From Clostridia bacterium (GTDB taxonomy: Bacteria > Bacillota > Clostridia > Oscillospirales > CAG-272), in assembly GCA_017396225.1 (NCBI GenBank), contig JAFQMP010000060.1, forward strand, positions 1 through 39,416: a DNA stretch of 39,416 bases. The letters are read 5' to 3'. Position numbers and translations under genes: made by a program. How positions within the stretch are numbered: position 1 is the stretch's first letter; each line of letters starts with the position of its first letter. Of this stretch, positions 14,709 through 22,992 are shown piece by piece. The notes below the pieces were generated by a model. It was not told the DNA's origin, made no database searches, and was given only the letters and a program-made list of their open reading frames with translations.

Positions 14709-15659
14709 ATGCACAATCAAAATGTTCCCGTCTATCTCTTTACGGGATTTCTTGAGGCGGGCAAAACCAGAATGATTCAGGAGGCGCTGGAGGATAAAAG
14801 CTTCAACGATGGCTGCAAAATCCTGCTCATTGTTTGCGAGGAGGGTATTGAGGAATACGATGCCACCCGCTTCTGGGGACAGAATGTCCGTCAGGTTGTC
14901 ATTGAAAGGGAAAGCGACCTCACCCCCGCACTCCTTGCAAAATTTAACAAGGATTACGTCATCGACCGCGTCATGGTGGAATATAACGGCATGTGGCAGT
15001 TAAACAGACTCTATGAAAGCCTGCCTCGCACGTGGTTTCTGTTCCAGGAGGTCCTGTTTGCCGATGCCACCACCGCAGAGGTCTACAACGCCAATATGCG
15101 CGCTTTAATGGTGGACAAACTCCAAAACGCAGAAATGGTTATCTTCAACCGCGCCGAGGGCGCTGACCGTATGGCGCTGCACAAGCTGGTGCGCGGTATC
15201 AGCCGCCGTGCGCGTATCGCCTTTGAGAACACCGAGGGCGAGGAGCTTGAATACGATGAAATTGAGGACCCCCTGCCCTTTGACAAGGAAGCGCCCATTG
15301 TCACGATTGCCGATGAGGACTATGCCCTGTTCTACCGTGACCTTGCCGATGAGCTGAAAAGCTACGACGGCAAAACCGTCAAATTCAAGGGGCTGATTGC
15401 GCGCGACCGCGCACTTGGTCGCCGCGGCATTGTCATTGGCCGTCACGTAATGACCTGCTGTGAGGACGATATCGCCTACCAGGGTATGATTTGCACCTTC
15501 CCCCACGACGTGAGCTTCGAAACGGGCGCCTGGGCGATTATCACCGCCAAGCTCCGCGTGGAGCGACACAAGCTCTACGGCGGTGAGGGGCCGATACTGT
15601 ACGCCACCGACGTGGCGCTCACCTCTCCCCCTAAGCAAACCGTTGCCACCTTCTATTAA
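14709..15659 (+). CDS. COG0523-like GTPase fused to a YcgQ/DUF1980-like C-terminal domain
   Basis: This is a 316-residue protein with a P-loop start PVYLFTGFLEAGKT (Walker A 13-20) as in CobW proteins. The CxCC metal motif is absent: the matching region reads VCEEGIEEYD. The NKxD position is NRAE. From about residue 215 the protein resembles the soluble C-terminal domain of YcgQ/TIGR03943 proteins: SYDGKTVKFKGLIARD, then IGRHVMTCCEDDIAYQG with the TCC at 249-251. YcgQ partners are commonly linked to zinc limitation in Firmicutes. The neighbouring COG0523 gene fits a joint role in metal handling, which is inference. AAGGAG precedes the ATG; last gene of the operon. Confidence 0.78.
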   Translation: MHNQNVPVYLFTGFLEAGKTRMIQEALEDKSFNDGCKILLIVCEEGIEEYDATRFWGQNVRQVVIERESDLTPALLAKFNKDYVIDRVMVEYNGMWQLNRLYESLPRTWFLFQEVLFADATTAEVYNANMRALMVDKLQNAEMVIFNRAEGADRMALHKLVRGISRRARIAFENTEGEELEYDEIEDPLPFDKEAPIVTIADEDYALFYRDLADELKSYDGKTVKFKGLIARDRALGRRGIVIGRHVMTCCEDDIAYQGMICTFPHDVSFETGAWAIITAKLRVERHKLYGGEGPILYATDVALTSPPKQTVATFY

Positions 15660-15675
15660 AATCTCCAACCGAAAG

Positions 15676-15716
15676 GCCGCCGACCTGCCAGCAAAATGAC
15701 AGGTCGGCGGCTTTTT
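15676..15716 (+). terminator. Intrinsic terminator of the exonuclease-thiI-COG0523 operon
   Basis: A 12-bp stem GCCGCCGACCTG / CAGGTCGGCGGC around a 12-base loop is followed by TTTTT. Confidence 0.9.
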
Positions 15717-15804
15717 GTATCTTATTCACCGTACAATATGCGAAAATCCGCCGTCATATCAAGGGGGATTTTGATGGTTTTGTGTTCTTTTTCTGAAAAA
15801 AGAA

Positions 15805-15833
15805 TTGACTTTTTCAAAAAAACATCATATAAT
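15805..15833 (+). promoter_or_regulatory. Sigma-A promoter of the large membrane protein gene
   Basis: TTGACT (15805-15810) and TATAAT (15828-15833) are separated by 17 bases; the following leader is AT-rich. Confidence 0.75.
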
Positions 15834-15881
15834 GATGATGTTGTATGTCAACATATAATTTAATAGGAGGATTTACATCTT

Positions 15882-17846
15882 ATGAACACAACAGCAAAGA
15901 AGATTTACTCTCTTGTTTCTGCCATTGTCATGGTTGTTCTGTCCGTACTTCTGCTTGTCGGCACCTTTATGCCGATTTTTGTAGTCAATATGGGCACCGT
16001 CAACACGGCAGAGGCATTTGAGGACGGCCCCACCGGCATGTATGAGCTTGACGAGGCCAAAATCGGCTTCGGCAATATGCTTAAGCTCGTTGCCAACAGA
16101 AAATACGTAGCAGTCATCAACAAGTATCAGTTCACGACCCAGCGCATCAACGACATCTACAAGCAAATCGCTGAGATGGAAGACCCCAGCCAGGATTACC
16201 TTGTGGCAAAATATGAGGAAATCGCAGAGCTCGGAGAGGAGCTTGATGCGGTTATCGACCGCCTGACCGAGAAGGAGCAGGAGAAGCTTACCGACCTTAT
16301 GATGGACGAGGGCTTTATGAATGCGATGTACGCCGAAATCGGCTTCATCAGCATTTTTGCCGATGCCGTTGACAGAAACAGCGGCGACAACTACAAGTTT
16401 GAGCAAAACCCGCTTGACATCTTCACCGTTATCTTCGGTATGATTTTCCTTGCAGGCTTTATGATTTGCGTTGTTGTCTTTGCTATCATCGCATTGGTAT
16501 CCGCGCTCAAGAGAGTCATTTCCCTTGCCGTCGGCTTCAAGAAGATTAACCTGCGCAAGCTCGAGAGCCTTTACGCAGGCAAGGCTATCACCGCCCTGAT
16601 GCCCACCTTCCTCTTCTACACCCTTGCCAAGGCTATGTTTGGCAGCAGATTTGTTATGGGTGCAGGCCTTTGGATGATTCTCATCGTCACCATTATCATC
16701 AGCGTTCTCCGCGCTGCCAACAAGATTATGCTGAAGGAAAAGCGCAACCCCAAGCACATTGCAAGAGTGCTGATTGGCCTTCTCTCCTTCATCTTCGTTC
16801 TTTGCATCTTCAACAACATCACCAATATGGACCTTGTTGAGGCATACTACCAGAGTAACGAGGCTCACCTTGAGACTGTATACGATGCCAAATTTGAAGA
16901 GGCGCTCGCCCAGTCCTTCCTGAGAAACCCCGGCGCCAGCCTCAGCAGCCACAAATACAGTGCTGAGGCTGCTGCAAAGGCGCACGTTACCGAGATTCTT
17001 ACCAAGAACGCCTTCCACCTGATTGGTGCCGTGCTGCTCGTCAGCATCTTCGCCTTTGTCCTCTTCTCGCTCTCTCTCAACCGTCTGCGCGAGAACAACG
17101 ACGATTTCAAGAGCTCCTACAGTGCAGAAAAATGCGGCGCTCATTATGTGGTTGCCGTTCTGCTGCTCCTCTGTGTACTCTTTACCGGCACGCTCGGTGT
17201 TTTCACCGTTACCGCAAGAGATGATGCTTACCTCGAGGACGGCGGTGTTAAGATTCTTTGGAACGACCACCGACTTGAGGACTCCGGCATCAAAGAGGAG
17301 TGCGATGAGCTCCGCGAGGAAATCGAAGAAATGAAAGAGGAAATCGCAGAAGCAAAAGAAATGCTTTCCGACATCGATGACGCGGAGGAAAGAAAAGAGT
17401 TCTCCTTTGAAATCGAAATGGGCGAGCGCTATATGAACAAACTGCAGCTCCGCCTTGATGCGCTTGAAAACAATGATACCGGCCTGCGTACAGGCACCAT
17501 TGCAATGCTTGTCATCGTCATTGTCCTTGAGATTCTTTACCAGGCTGCTCCCAAGCTGACCGACAAGATTCTCCCCGACGGCGTAAAGCGCTTCCTTGCA
17601 GGCAGCGATGATGAGGATATCGACACCTCTATGGGTGGTGCGCCCGCCGCAGCCCCCGCACCTGCCGCAACGCCCGCCTACTCCGCACCTGCCTACTCTG
17701 CACCGGCATCTTCTGCACCCGAGTACTCTGCTCCCGCCAAGGAAAAGAGCTTCAAGCAGGAGGAGCCCGCTACTCCCCAGGGTGGCGCCTCCGCTGAGGA
17801 CGACCTTGCAGCACAGATGCAGCGTATGTTTGATAGCCAGAACTAA
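15882..17846 (+). CDS. Uncharacterised multi-pass membrane protein with coiled coil and Pro/Ala/Tyr/Ser tail
   Basis: I do not recognise this 654-residue protein. Visible parts: an N-terminal membrane segment (about 9-34), an exported-looking region to about 180 with a helical Glu/Lys stretch, membrane segments near 181-208, 237-253, 259-278, 294-311, 376-398 and 421-444, and an acidic helical region 471-530 of coiled-coil character. A last membrane segment lies near 538-554. A tail follows with PAYSAPAYSAPA-type repeats (about 597-619) and a charged end. The tail resembles disordered linkers in cell-envelope proteins. AGGAGG precedes the ATG, with its own promoter and terminator. A monocistronic unit; no function is assigned. 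Confidence 0.9.
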   Translation: MNTTAKKIYSLVSAIVMVVLSVLLLVGTFMPIFVVNMGTVNTAEAFEDGPTGMYELDEAKIGFGNMLKLVANRKYVAVINKYQFTTQRINDIYKQIAEMEDPSQDYLVAKYEEIAELGEELDAVIDRLTEKEQEKLTDLMMDEGFMNAMYAEIGFISIFADAVDRNSGDNYKFEQNPLDIFTVIFGMIFLAGFMICVVVFAIIALVSALKRVISLAVGFKKINLRKLESLYAGKAITALMPTFLFYTLAKAMFGSRFVMGAGLWMILIVTIIISVLRAANKIMLKEKRNPKHIARVLIGLLSFIFVLCIFNNITNMDLVEAYYQSNEAHLETVYDAKFEEALAQSFLRNPGASLSSHKYSAEAAAKAHVTEILTKNAFHLIGAVLLVSIFAFVLFSLSLNRLRENNDDFKSSYSAEKCGAHYVVAVLLLLCVLFTGTLGVFTVTARDDAYLEDGGVKILWNDHRLEDSGIKEECDELREEIEEMKEEIAEAKEMLSDIDDAEERKEFSFEIEMGERYMNKLQLRLDALENNDTGLRTGTIAMLVIVIVLEILYQAAPKLTDKILPDGVKRFLAGSDDEDIDTSMGGAPAAAPAPAATPAYSAPAYSAPASSAPEYSAPAKEKSFKQEEPATPQGGASAEDDLAAQMQRMFDSQN

Positions 17847-17850
17847 GCAT

Positions 17851-17884
17851 AAAAAAACACCGCCCATGGGCGGTGTTTTTTTTG
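17851..17884 (+). terminator. Intrinsic terminator after the large membrane protein
   Basis: ACACCGCC and GGCGGTGT arms around CATG are flanked by an A-run and a T-run. The symmetry allows termination in both directions. The following bases to 17989 hold a 7-bp hairpin (GCTGCCG/CGGCAGC) without a T-tract and nothing else I can name. Confidence 0.9.
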
Positions 17885-17989
17885 TCAATTAAGTCAAAAT
17901 CATAGTCACAGGCTGCAAGCTGCCGTCAGAAATCGGCAGCAAATTGGTAACATACAATATCACCAAATACAATGCCCTTTCACATTTTA

Positions 17990-19558
17990 TCAAACAGCCT
18001 CTGTCACGACCTCATCGGTCTCAGGCGCAACCGCAGCATCAAAGATGTCGGTAACAGCCTTATCGGGTGCTTCGGTCAGCAGCGAAACAGCAATTGCAAC
18101 AATCGCACCGACAATAAATCCGGGAACAATCTCGTAAACACCGGTTGCGACAACGGGATTCTTTACAATCGCATTGGTAAAGAGGAGCAGCCACGCGATA
18201 TCCGCAACCGCACCGCCGATGATGCCTGCGACGGCGCCCTTATAGTTAAAGCGGCGCCAGAAGAGCGAGAGAATAACAACAGGACCAAACGCTGCGCCAA
18301 ACAGGCCCCACGCGTTTTCTACCATCGCCATAATATCGGACGCCCAGGCGTTTTCGCCATTCAGACCCGATGCGGCAATCAGGAACGCCACCAGAGAAAC
18401 CACAAGCACGACGATACGGCTTGCCCAGGTCACCTCATTATCGCTTGCCTTATTCTTGCGGATAAGGGGCTTATAAAGGTCAGAAACAAAGGAAGAAGAT
18501 GCAACCAACAGCTGGCTGTCTGCCGTGGACATCGAGGCTGCAATAATGGCGGCAAGCAGCAGACCTGCAATAAAGCCGGGAAAAATGCTCTGCACAACCG
18601 AGATAAAGATGTTCTGCTGCTTACCCGCAGGCAACAGCATTGCGGCAAGAGAGCTGCCGTCAGCAAAAACATAGGTTCTGCCAAGGAAAGCAATCATAAT
18701 GGCGGCAAACAGTGTAACAACCAGCCAGGAAATCGCAACGGTTGCAGACTTTTTCACCATAGATGCCTTTTTGATAGACATAAAGCGTACCAGAATATGA
18801 GGCATACCAAAGTAACCAAGACCCCAACCAAGGCCCGACACAATATCCTGCCAGGAGGCAGTAAAGGGATTTGCATTAAAGGCGGTTACGCCGGGGGCAA
18901 ACGCTCCCGTAAAGATTTCTGCGTGCGTACCCATTGCCATTGCAATCGGCACGGCAAGAAGCGCTATCAGCATCAGCAGGCCCTGGAAGAAGTCTGTCCA
19001 GCAAACAGCCTTAAAGCCGCCAAGGAAGGTGTAGGAAAGCACGATAACAGCAAAGATTGCCATCGCAAGCAGCTCGCGTCCCTCAAAGAGGTCGGGGAGC
19101 ACTGCCACGAACACAGCCGTGCCTGCATTGAAGGCAGAGGCTACATAAACGGTAAAGCTGATGAGGAAGATAACGGCGCAGGTCACCTTCAAAACAGGGT
19201 TTGCCGTTGCAAAACGATTGGTCAGGTACTGGGGGAGCGTAATCGCATCACCCGATGCCTGCGAGAAATTGCGCAAGCGCTTGGCGACAAGCAGCCAGTT
19301 TGCAGCCGTACCGAGTGCAAGACCGATACCAATCCACACCTTGCCCATACCAAAGGCAAGAATGCTGCCGGGGAAGCCCATGAGAAGCCAGCCCGACATA
19401 TCGGACGCCTGCGCGCTCATTGCGGTAACCCAGGGGCCCATCTGACGACCACCGAGGAAATAATCCGCGTCACTCTTGCTGCGGTCACGCAGGAAGAAAT
19501 AGATGCCGATGCCGAGCATCAGCGCAAAATAAAGAATAAATGCTGAGAATTGCCACAT
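17990..19558 (-). CDS. putP: Sodium/proline symporter (SSS family, PutP-like)
   Basis: This sodium:solute symporter most resembles PutP, which imports proline with sodium. It is 522 residues with about 13 hydrophobic segments. PutP-type motifs include SDADYFLGGRQMGPWVTAMS, AQASDMSGWLLMGFPG (sodium-site region), ITLPQYLTNRF and the helix-8 region ASMSTADSQLLVASSSFVSD. The end is a cytoplasmic acidic tail. AGGAAGG precedes the ATG. It has its own promoter and sits apart from the TetR gene upstream of it. Proline is the likeliest substrate; other SSS substrates cannot be excluded. Confidence 0.9.
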   Translation of the reverse strand: MWQFSAFILYFALMLGIGIYFFLRDRSKSDADYFLGGRQMGPWVTAMSAQASDMSGWLLMGFPGSILAFGMGKVWIGIGLALGTAANWLLVAKRLRNFSQASGDAITLPQYLTNRFATANPVLKVTCAVIFLISFTVYVASAFNAGTAVFVAVLPDLFEGRELLAMAIFAVIVLSYTFLGGFKAVCWTDFFQGLLMLIALLAVPIAMAMGTHAEIFTGAFAPGVTAFNANPFTASWQDIVSGLGWGLGYFGMPHILVRFMSIKKASMVKKSATVAISWLVVTLFAAIMIAFLGRTYVFADGSSLAAMLLPAGKQQNIFISVVQSIFPGFIAGLLLAAIIAASMSTADSQLLVASSSFVSDLYKPLIRKNKASDNEVTWASRIVVLVVSLVAFLIAASGLNGENAWASDIMAMVENAWGLFGAAFGPVVILSLFWRRFNYKGAVAGIIGGAVADIAWLLLFTNAIVKNPVVATGVYEIVPGFIVGAIVAIAVSLLTEAPDKAVTDIFDAAVAPETDEVVTEAV

Positions 19559-19592
19559 AATAAAAGGTCCTTCCTAATAATAATATGTTGCC

Positions 19593-19621
19593 ATTATAAC
19601 ACAAATAAATAAGAAATGCAA
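19593..19621 (-). promoter_or_regulatory. Sigma-A promoter of putP
   Basis: On the minus strand, TTGCAT (19616-19621) and TATAAT (19593-19598) are separated by 17 bases. The -35 box touches the end of the upstream hairpin. Confidence 0.75.
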
Positions 19622-19665
19622 TAGAGAACGCCGTACAGACTAAATTCTGTACGGCGTTCTCTATT
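19620..19665 (-). terminator. Long hairpin terminator between the TetR gene and putP
   Basis: Perfect 19-bp arms (19620-19638 and 19647-19665) surround an 8-base loop. On the minus strand it lies about 80 bases after the TetR stop and is followed by a T-rich stretch, so it probably ends the UPF0371-TetR transcript. Confidence 0.7.
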
Positions 19666-19742
19666 TTCTTTAAGACGCATTGAAAACAAAGAGTTTTTCA
19701 ATAGACGGTTTTCAAAACAAAAAATATACGAAAAACAAACTT

Positions 19743-20327
19743 TTATTTTTTAAGGGAATTGAGCAGCGTTGGCAGCACGCGTGCGCTGTATCGCGGCAGC
19801 GAAAAATCACCGTCACAAAGGCACCACTCGTAAAGCACCGCACGCTCCGCCATGGCATAAAGACGCACCATTTCCGAGGCACTCATATCCCCTGTCAGTT
19901 CTCCCCTTTCCTGCCCTGTTACCACAATGCGCCGTAAGAGCTTAAAGTAAACGCGGTTGTGGTCAAGCAGCTGCCTGGTACCGTGCAGCGTGAGCTGCGT
20001 AGAGAGAAGCCTTGACAAAAGCGAAATATCAATGCGATTTTCAATCATCGAGAAAAGCTCGCGGTTCAGGAAAAGCAGCGTGTCAAGCGCGGGCGCGTTG
20101 ACATCAAGCGCGGCGGCAAGCTCCTCATATTTTTCATCAAAGAGATAGGCAAGCGAGCCGAGCAAATCGTCCTTGCTGCCGAAATAGTGATAAAATGAGC
20201 CCTTGGAGGTGCCGGAAAGTGCGATAATTTCTTCTACCGTGGTATCCTCATAGCCCTGCTCATAAAAAAGCTTCCAGGCGGCGTCAACAATCAGGCTTTT
20301 GGTGTTACGGGTGCTTCTTTTTGCCAT
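19743..20327 (-). CDS. TetR-family transcriptional regulator
   Basis: This 194-residue protein has an N-terminal TetR helix-turn-helix: IVDAAWKLFYEQGYEDTTVEEI then SGTSKGSFYHYFGSKDDLL (about residues 12-57). The ligand-binding C-terminal domain is not family-specific to the eye. It starts 13 bases after the UPF0371 gene, with GGAGTG upstream of the ATG, so the two are co-transcribed. A 7+4+7 palindrome in the operon leader (21840-21857) is a natural candidate for autoregulation by this protein. The effector is unknown. Confidence 0.9.
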   Translation of the reverse strand: MAKRSTRNTKSLIVDAAWKLFYEQGYEDTTVEEIIALSGTSKGSFYHYFGSKDDLLGSLAYLFDEKYEELAAALDVNAPALDTLLFLNRELFSMIENRIDISLLSRLLSTQLTLHGTRQLLDHNRVYFKLLRRIVVTGQERGELTGDMSASEMVRLYAMAERAVLYEWCLCDGDFSLPRYSARVLPTLLNSLKK

Positions 20328-20340
20328 AACGCACTCCGAT

Positions 20341-21825
20341 TCAACGATGATACAGACGCTTGGTCTGATAAGCGGGCTCGCAGGTCATCTGCACACCAAG
20401 CTTTTTCAGCACGCTCTCATCGGTCTGAGAAAGAATGACGGTGGAATGTGCATCGCACCAGCGCAGCTTACCGAGCTGGTCCAGTGCTTTTCTTGCATTC
20501 TCCTCGTGCACAGCGCAAATCGAAAGTGCAATCAGCACCTCCTCTACGTGCAGTCGGGGATTCTGATTGCCAAGGCGCTCCACCTTCAGGTTGGATACAG
20601 GGGTCAGAATTTCAGGAGAAATCAGCTTGACCTCCTTGGAAATTCCCGCCAGCGCCTTGAGGGCATTCAGAAGCATTGCCGAGGCAGCACCCAACAGCCC
20701 CGAGGTCTTACCCGTCACCACGCGACCGTCAAGCAGCTGAATGGCAACCGCAGGCGCGCCTGTTTCCTCCGCACGCAGCTTTGCCGCATCAATGGCGGGG
20801 CGTGCCGCGCTATCCAGTCCAATCTGCTGCATAAGCATCTTGATTTTATCGGCATCGGCGCCGTCGCTGTCACCCTTGCGCTTTGCGCAAAGCGCACCGT
20901 AGTAACGGCGCAGAATTTCATCGCGCGCGCCCTCGACAACGGCATCGTTATCCACGATGCAGTACCCCGCCATATTTACACCCATGTCGGTGGGAGATTT
21001 GTAGGGGCATTCACCGTAAATCTGCTCAAACATTGCCTTCACAACAGGGAAAATCTCCACATCGCGGTTATAATTGACAGCGGTCTTTCCGTACGCCTCC
21101 AAATGGAAGGGGTCAATCATATTCACGTCATTCAGGTCGGCGGTTGCCGCCTCATAGGCGAGGTTCACAGGGTGCTTGAGGGGCAGATTCCACACGGGGA
21201 AGGTCTCAAACTTTGCATAACCGGAGCGCACGCCGCGCTTGTTATCGTGATAAAGCTGCGACAGGCAGGTCGCCATTTTGCCTGAGCCGGGGCCCGGTGC
21301 AGTTACAACCACCAACGAGCGACTGGTTTCGATATACTCATTCTGCCCATAGCCCTCATCGCTGACAATCTTCTGCACATCGGAAGGATAGCCCGCGATA
21401 GGATAATGGCGATAAACACGCAGGCCGAGCGCCTCAAGCCGCTTGGCAAATGCCGCTGCAGCGGGCTGGCCCGTGTATCGCGTCAGCACCACACTGCCCA
21501 CGTACAGGCCAAAATCACGGAAGGCATCAATCAGGCGCAGCGTATCCTGGTCATAGGTAATACCAAGGTCGCCGCGCACCTTGTTTTTTTCAATATCGGC
21601 AGCATTGACAACAATGACTATCTCCGCCTCAGCCGCCAGCTCAACCAGCATACGGATTTTGCTGTCAGGGGCAAAGCCGGGCAGCACACGCGAGGCGTGG
21701 TGGTCATCAAAAAGCTTACCGCCGAACTCCAGATAGAGCTTGCCGCCAAACTGTGCAATACGCTCACGGATATGCGCCGATTGCCTGCGGATATATTCCT
21801 CATTGTCAAAGCCGATGCGAAACAT
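20341..21825 (-). CDS. UPF0371 / DUF1846 family protein
   Basis: This is a conserved protein of unknown function, 494 residues, the usual size for UPF0371. It starts MFRIGFDNEEYIRRQSAHI and includes GKLYLEFGGKLFDDHHASRV, a nucleotide-loop-like APGPGSGKMATCLSQLYHD near the middle, and GVNMAGYCIVDN, all typical of the family. Seen across many Firmicutes, its biochemical role is not established. A longer frame reaches 21873, but GAGGAGG sits just before the ATG at 21825. It forms a two-gene operon with the TetR regulator downstream; such pairing may point to a regulated stress or metabolite role (inference). Confidence 0.9.
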   Translation of the reverse strand: MFRIGFDNEEYIRRQSAHIRERIAQFGGKLYLEFGGKLFDDHHASRVLPGFAPDSKIRMLVELAAEAEIVIVVNAADIEKNKVRGDLGITYDQDTLRLIDAFRDFGLYVGSVVLTRYTGQPAAAAFAKRLEALGLRVYRHYPIAGYPSDVQKIVSDEGYGQNEYIETSRSLVVVTAPGPGSGKMATCLSQLYHDNKRGVRSGYAKFETFPVWNLPLKHPVNLAYEAATADLNDVNMIDPFHLEAYGKTAVNYNRDVEIFPVVKAMFEQIYGECPYKSPTDMGVNMAGYCIVDNDAVVEGARDEILRRYYGALCAKRKGDSDGADADKIKMLMQQIGLDSAARPAIDAAKLRAEETGAPAVAIQLLDGRVVTGKTSGLLGAASAMLLNALKALAGISKEVKLISPEILTPVSNLKVERLGNQNPRLHVEEVLIALSICAVHEENARKALDQLGKLRWCDAHSTVILSQTDESVLKKLGVQMTCEPAYQTKRLYHR

Positions 21826-21839
21826 AAATATCCTCCTCA

Positions 21840-21857
21840 TTCGGGCAAATGCCCGAA
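21840..21857. promoter_or_regulatory. Candidate operator in the UPF0371-tetR leader
   Basis: TTCGGGC-AAAT-GCCCGAA is a perfect 7+4+7 inverted repeat just upstream of the ribosome site. The half-site TTCGGGC recurs at 21892-21898 inside the promoter spacer. Position and symmetry suit binding by the TetR regulator of the same operon. Confidence 0.5.
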
Positions 21858-21878
21858 ACAATTTCAATAGCAAATATT

Positions 21879-21907
21879 AGTATATCATAAATTCGGGCAC
21901 GGAGCAA
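21879..21907 (-). promoter_or_regulatory. Sigma-A promoter of the UPF0371-tetR operon
   Basis: On the minus strand, TTGCTC (21902-21907) and TATACT (21879-21884) are separated by 17 bases; a TTCGGGC half-site lies in the spacer. Confidence 0.6.
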
Positions 21908-21915
21908 GTGCTTTT

Positions 21916-22767
21916 TTATTTTTCGAGTTTTTGCACCCTTTTTCGCACCGCACGGCAGAAATGCGTTTTGTGCGGATAGCCACTAATGCCAAAAAGCCCA
22001 CGCGGACCGATAAACTCACCGTTTCGACCCTTCGTCGCCGCCAATATATCGGTCAGCGCTGCCTTTTCGGGCGAGTGTGTAAACAGATACAAAAAGGCGT
22101 GCCCCAGGCGGGAAAAGAAAGGCTTATGTGTCGTCTTTTCAGGGGAAAGCAGGTCAGTCGCGGTAATGCCGGGGTGTGCCGCGATAAAGGCAGGCTCTTT
22201 CTCTGTGCGCGCGGCAGCGCGTTGGAGCACATAACACGAAAGCAGGTGCTTGCTCTTGGCATAGGCGGCATACCCCTCTCCCCTTACGGCGCGGTCACGT
22301 CCAAAACGGTCAACAAGACTGGAGGTAAACACCATTTTGCCTGCGCCGTCCATCAGGGGTAATACCCCCTCTGCTACACGCACGGTGCCGTGATAATTCA
22401 CGCCCTCGGTCAACGGCAAGCCGTCTGCCGTTTCGGCACCGCGGGGATAATACACGCCTGCAGAATGGAGAAAAACATCAATTTTCTCATACCGTTTACC
22501 AATTTCTATAACGAATGCATCAATCGAAGCGTTGCTTGCAAGGTCCAAAAGCATCACGCGCACGGTGCCCATGGGAAACTCCGCAAGCAGCCTTTCGCGT
22601 GCCGCCAGCGCGCGCGTGGCATTGCGGCAAGCAAGCACAACCTCTGCGCCAAGCGAAAGCAATCCCCTTGCCGCCTCAAAGCCGATGCCGCTGTTGCCGC
22701 CCGTGATAACCGCCACCCGCCCCGCAAGCGATGTCGTATGTTTCTGATACCAGGCCTGATATTTCAT
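21916..22767 (-). CDS. Short-chain dehydrogenase/reductase (SDR), retinol-dehydrogenase-like
   Basis: This NAD(P)-dependent oxidoreductase has a Rossmann fold and 283 residues. It shows the cofactor motif TGGNSGIG near residue 22, the CRN motif after the second strand (suggesting NADP preference in this subgroup), the HSAGVY segment (family NxAG, here Ser for Asn), a catalytic Ser in VFTSSLV and the YxxxK pair in YAAYAKSK. The C-terminal HPGITATDLL is typical of retinol/protochlorophyllide-reductase-like SDRs. Substrate unknown. AAGGAG precedes the ATG. The upstream region carries its own promoter; downstream is the UPF0371 operon in the same direction. Confidence 0.9.
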   Translation of the reverse strand: MKYQAWYQKHTTSLAGRVAVITGGNSGIGFEAARGLLSLGAEVVLACRNATRALAARERLLAEFPMGTVRVMLLDLASNASIDAFVIEIGKRYEKIDVFLHSAGVYYPRGAETADGLPLTEGVNYHGTVRVAEGVLPLMDGAGKMVFTSSLVDRFGRDRAVRGEGYAAYAKSKHLLSCYVLQRAAARTEKEPAFIAAHPGITATDLLSPEKTTHKPFFSRLGHAFLYLFTHSPEKAALTDILAATKGRNGEFIGPRGLFGISGYPHKTHFCRAVRKRVQKLEK

Positions 22768-22854
22768 GCAAATCTCCTTGACATAGCATAATAAAAAAAC
22801 TCATAAAATACAAAAGGCGGTCGCCGCCGCGTGTGACCGTACCCTCTGTTACCC

Positions 22855-22884
22855 ATTATACCACGCAAGGGCGGGAAAAGTCAA
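22855..22884 (-). promoter_or_regulatory. Sigma-A promoter of the SDR gene
   Basis: On the minus strand, TTGACT (22879-22884) and TATAAT (22855-22860) are separated by 18 bases. Confidence 0.65.
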
Positions 22885-22924
22885 GCGGTCCGCGCCCAAA
22901 TTCAACGTCTCATCGCTCTTTTCC

Positions 22925-22953
22925 TTGACAGATGCCTCAAAATATTCTATAAT
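22925..22953 (+). promoter_or_regulatory. Consensus sigma-A promoter of the U32-rarA-uppP operon
   Basis: TTGACA (22925-22930) and TATAAT (22948-22953), both perfect, are separated by 17 bases; a strong constitutive promoter is expected. Confidence 0.85.
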
Positions 22954-22992
22954 ATATAAGAATATTAAGCCATTTGGCGGAAAGGCGGCAGT

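Noticed and set aside
13218..14720. 500-residue minus-strand ORF
   Set aside because: It is antisense to the COG0523 gene and thiI; its low-complexity VLVAVTFLALVVVMLV-type repeats mirror the His/Cys codon repeat.
15873..17888. 671-residue minus-strand ORF
   Set aside because: It is antisense to the large membrane protein, reads through the terminator, and has no ribosome site; the plus frame has promoter, strong ribosome site and membrane pattern.
17919..17943. Hairpin GCTGCCG/CGGCAGC downstream of putP as its terminator
   Set aside because: No T-tract follows on the minus strand; the symmetric hairpin at 17851-17884 is a better stop for read-through.
17972..19546. 524-residue plus-strand ORF
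   Set aside because: It is antisense to putP, whose conserved motifs define the real frame; the ORF is rich in Arg, Lys, His, Asn and Cys as shadows often are.
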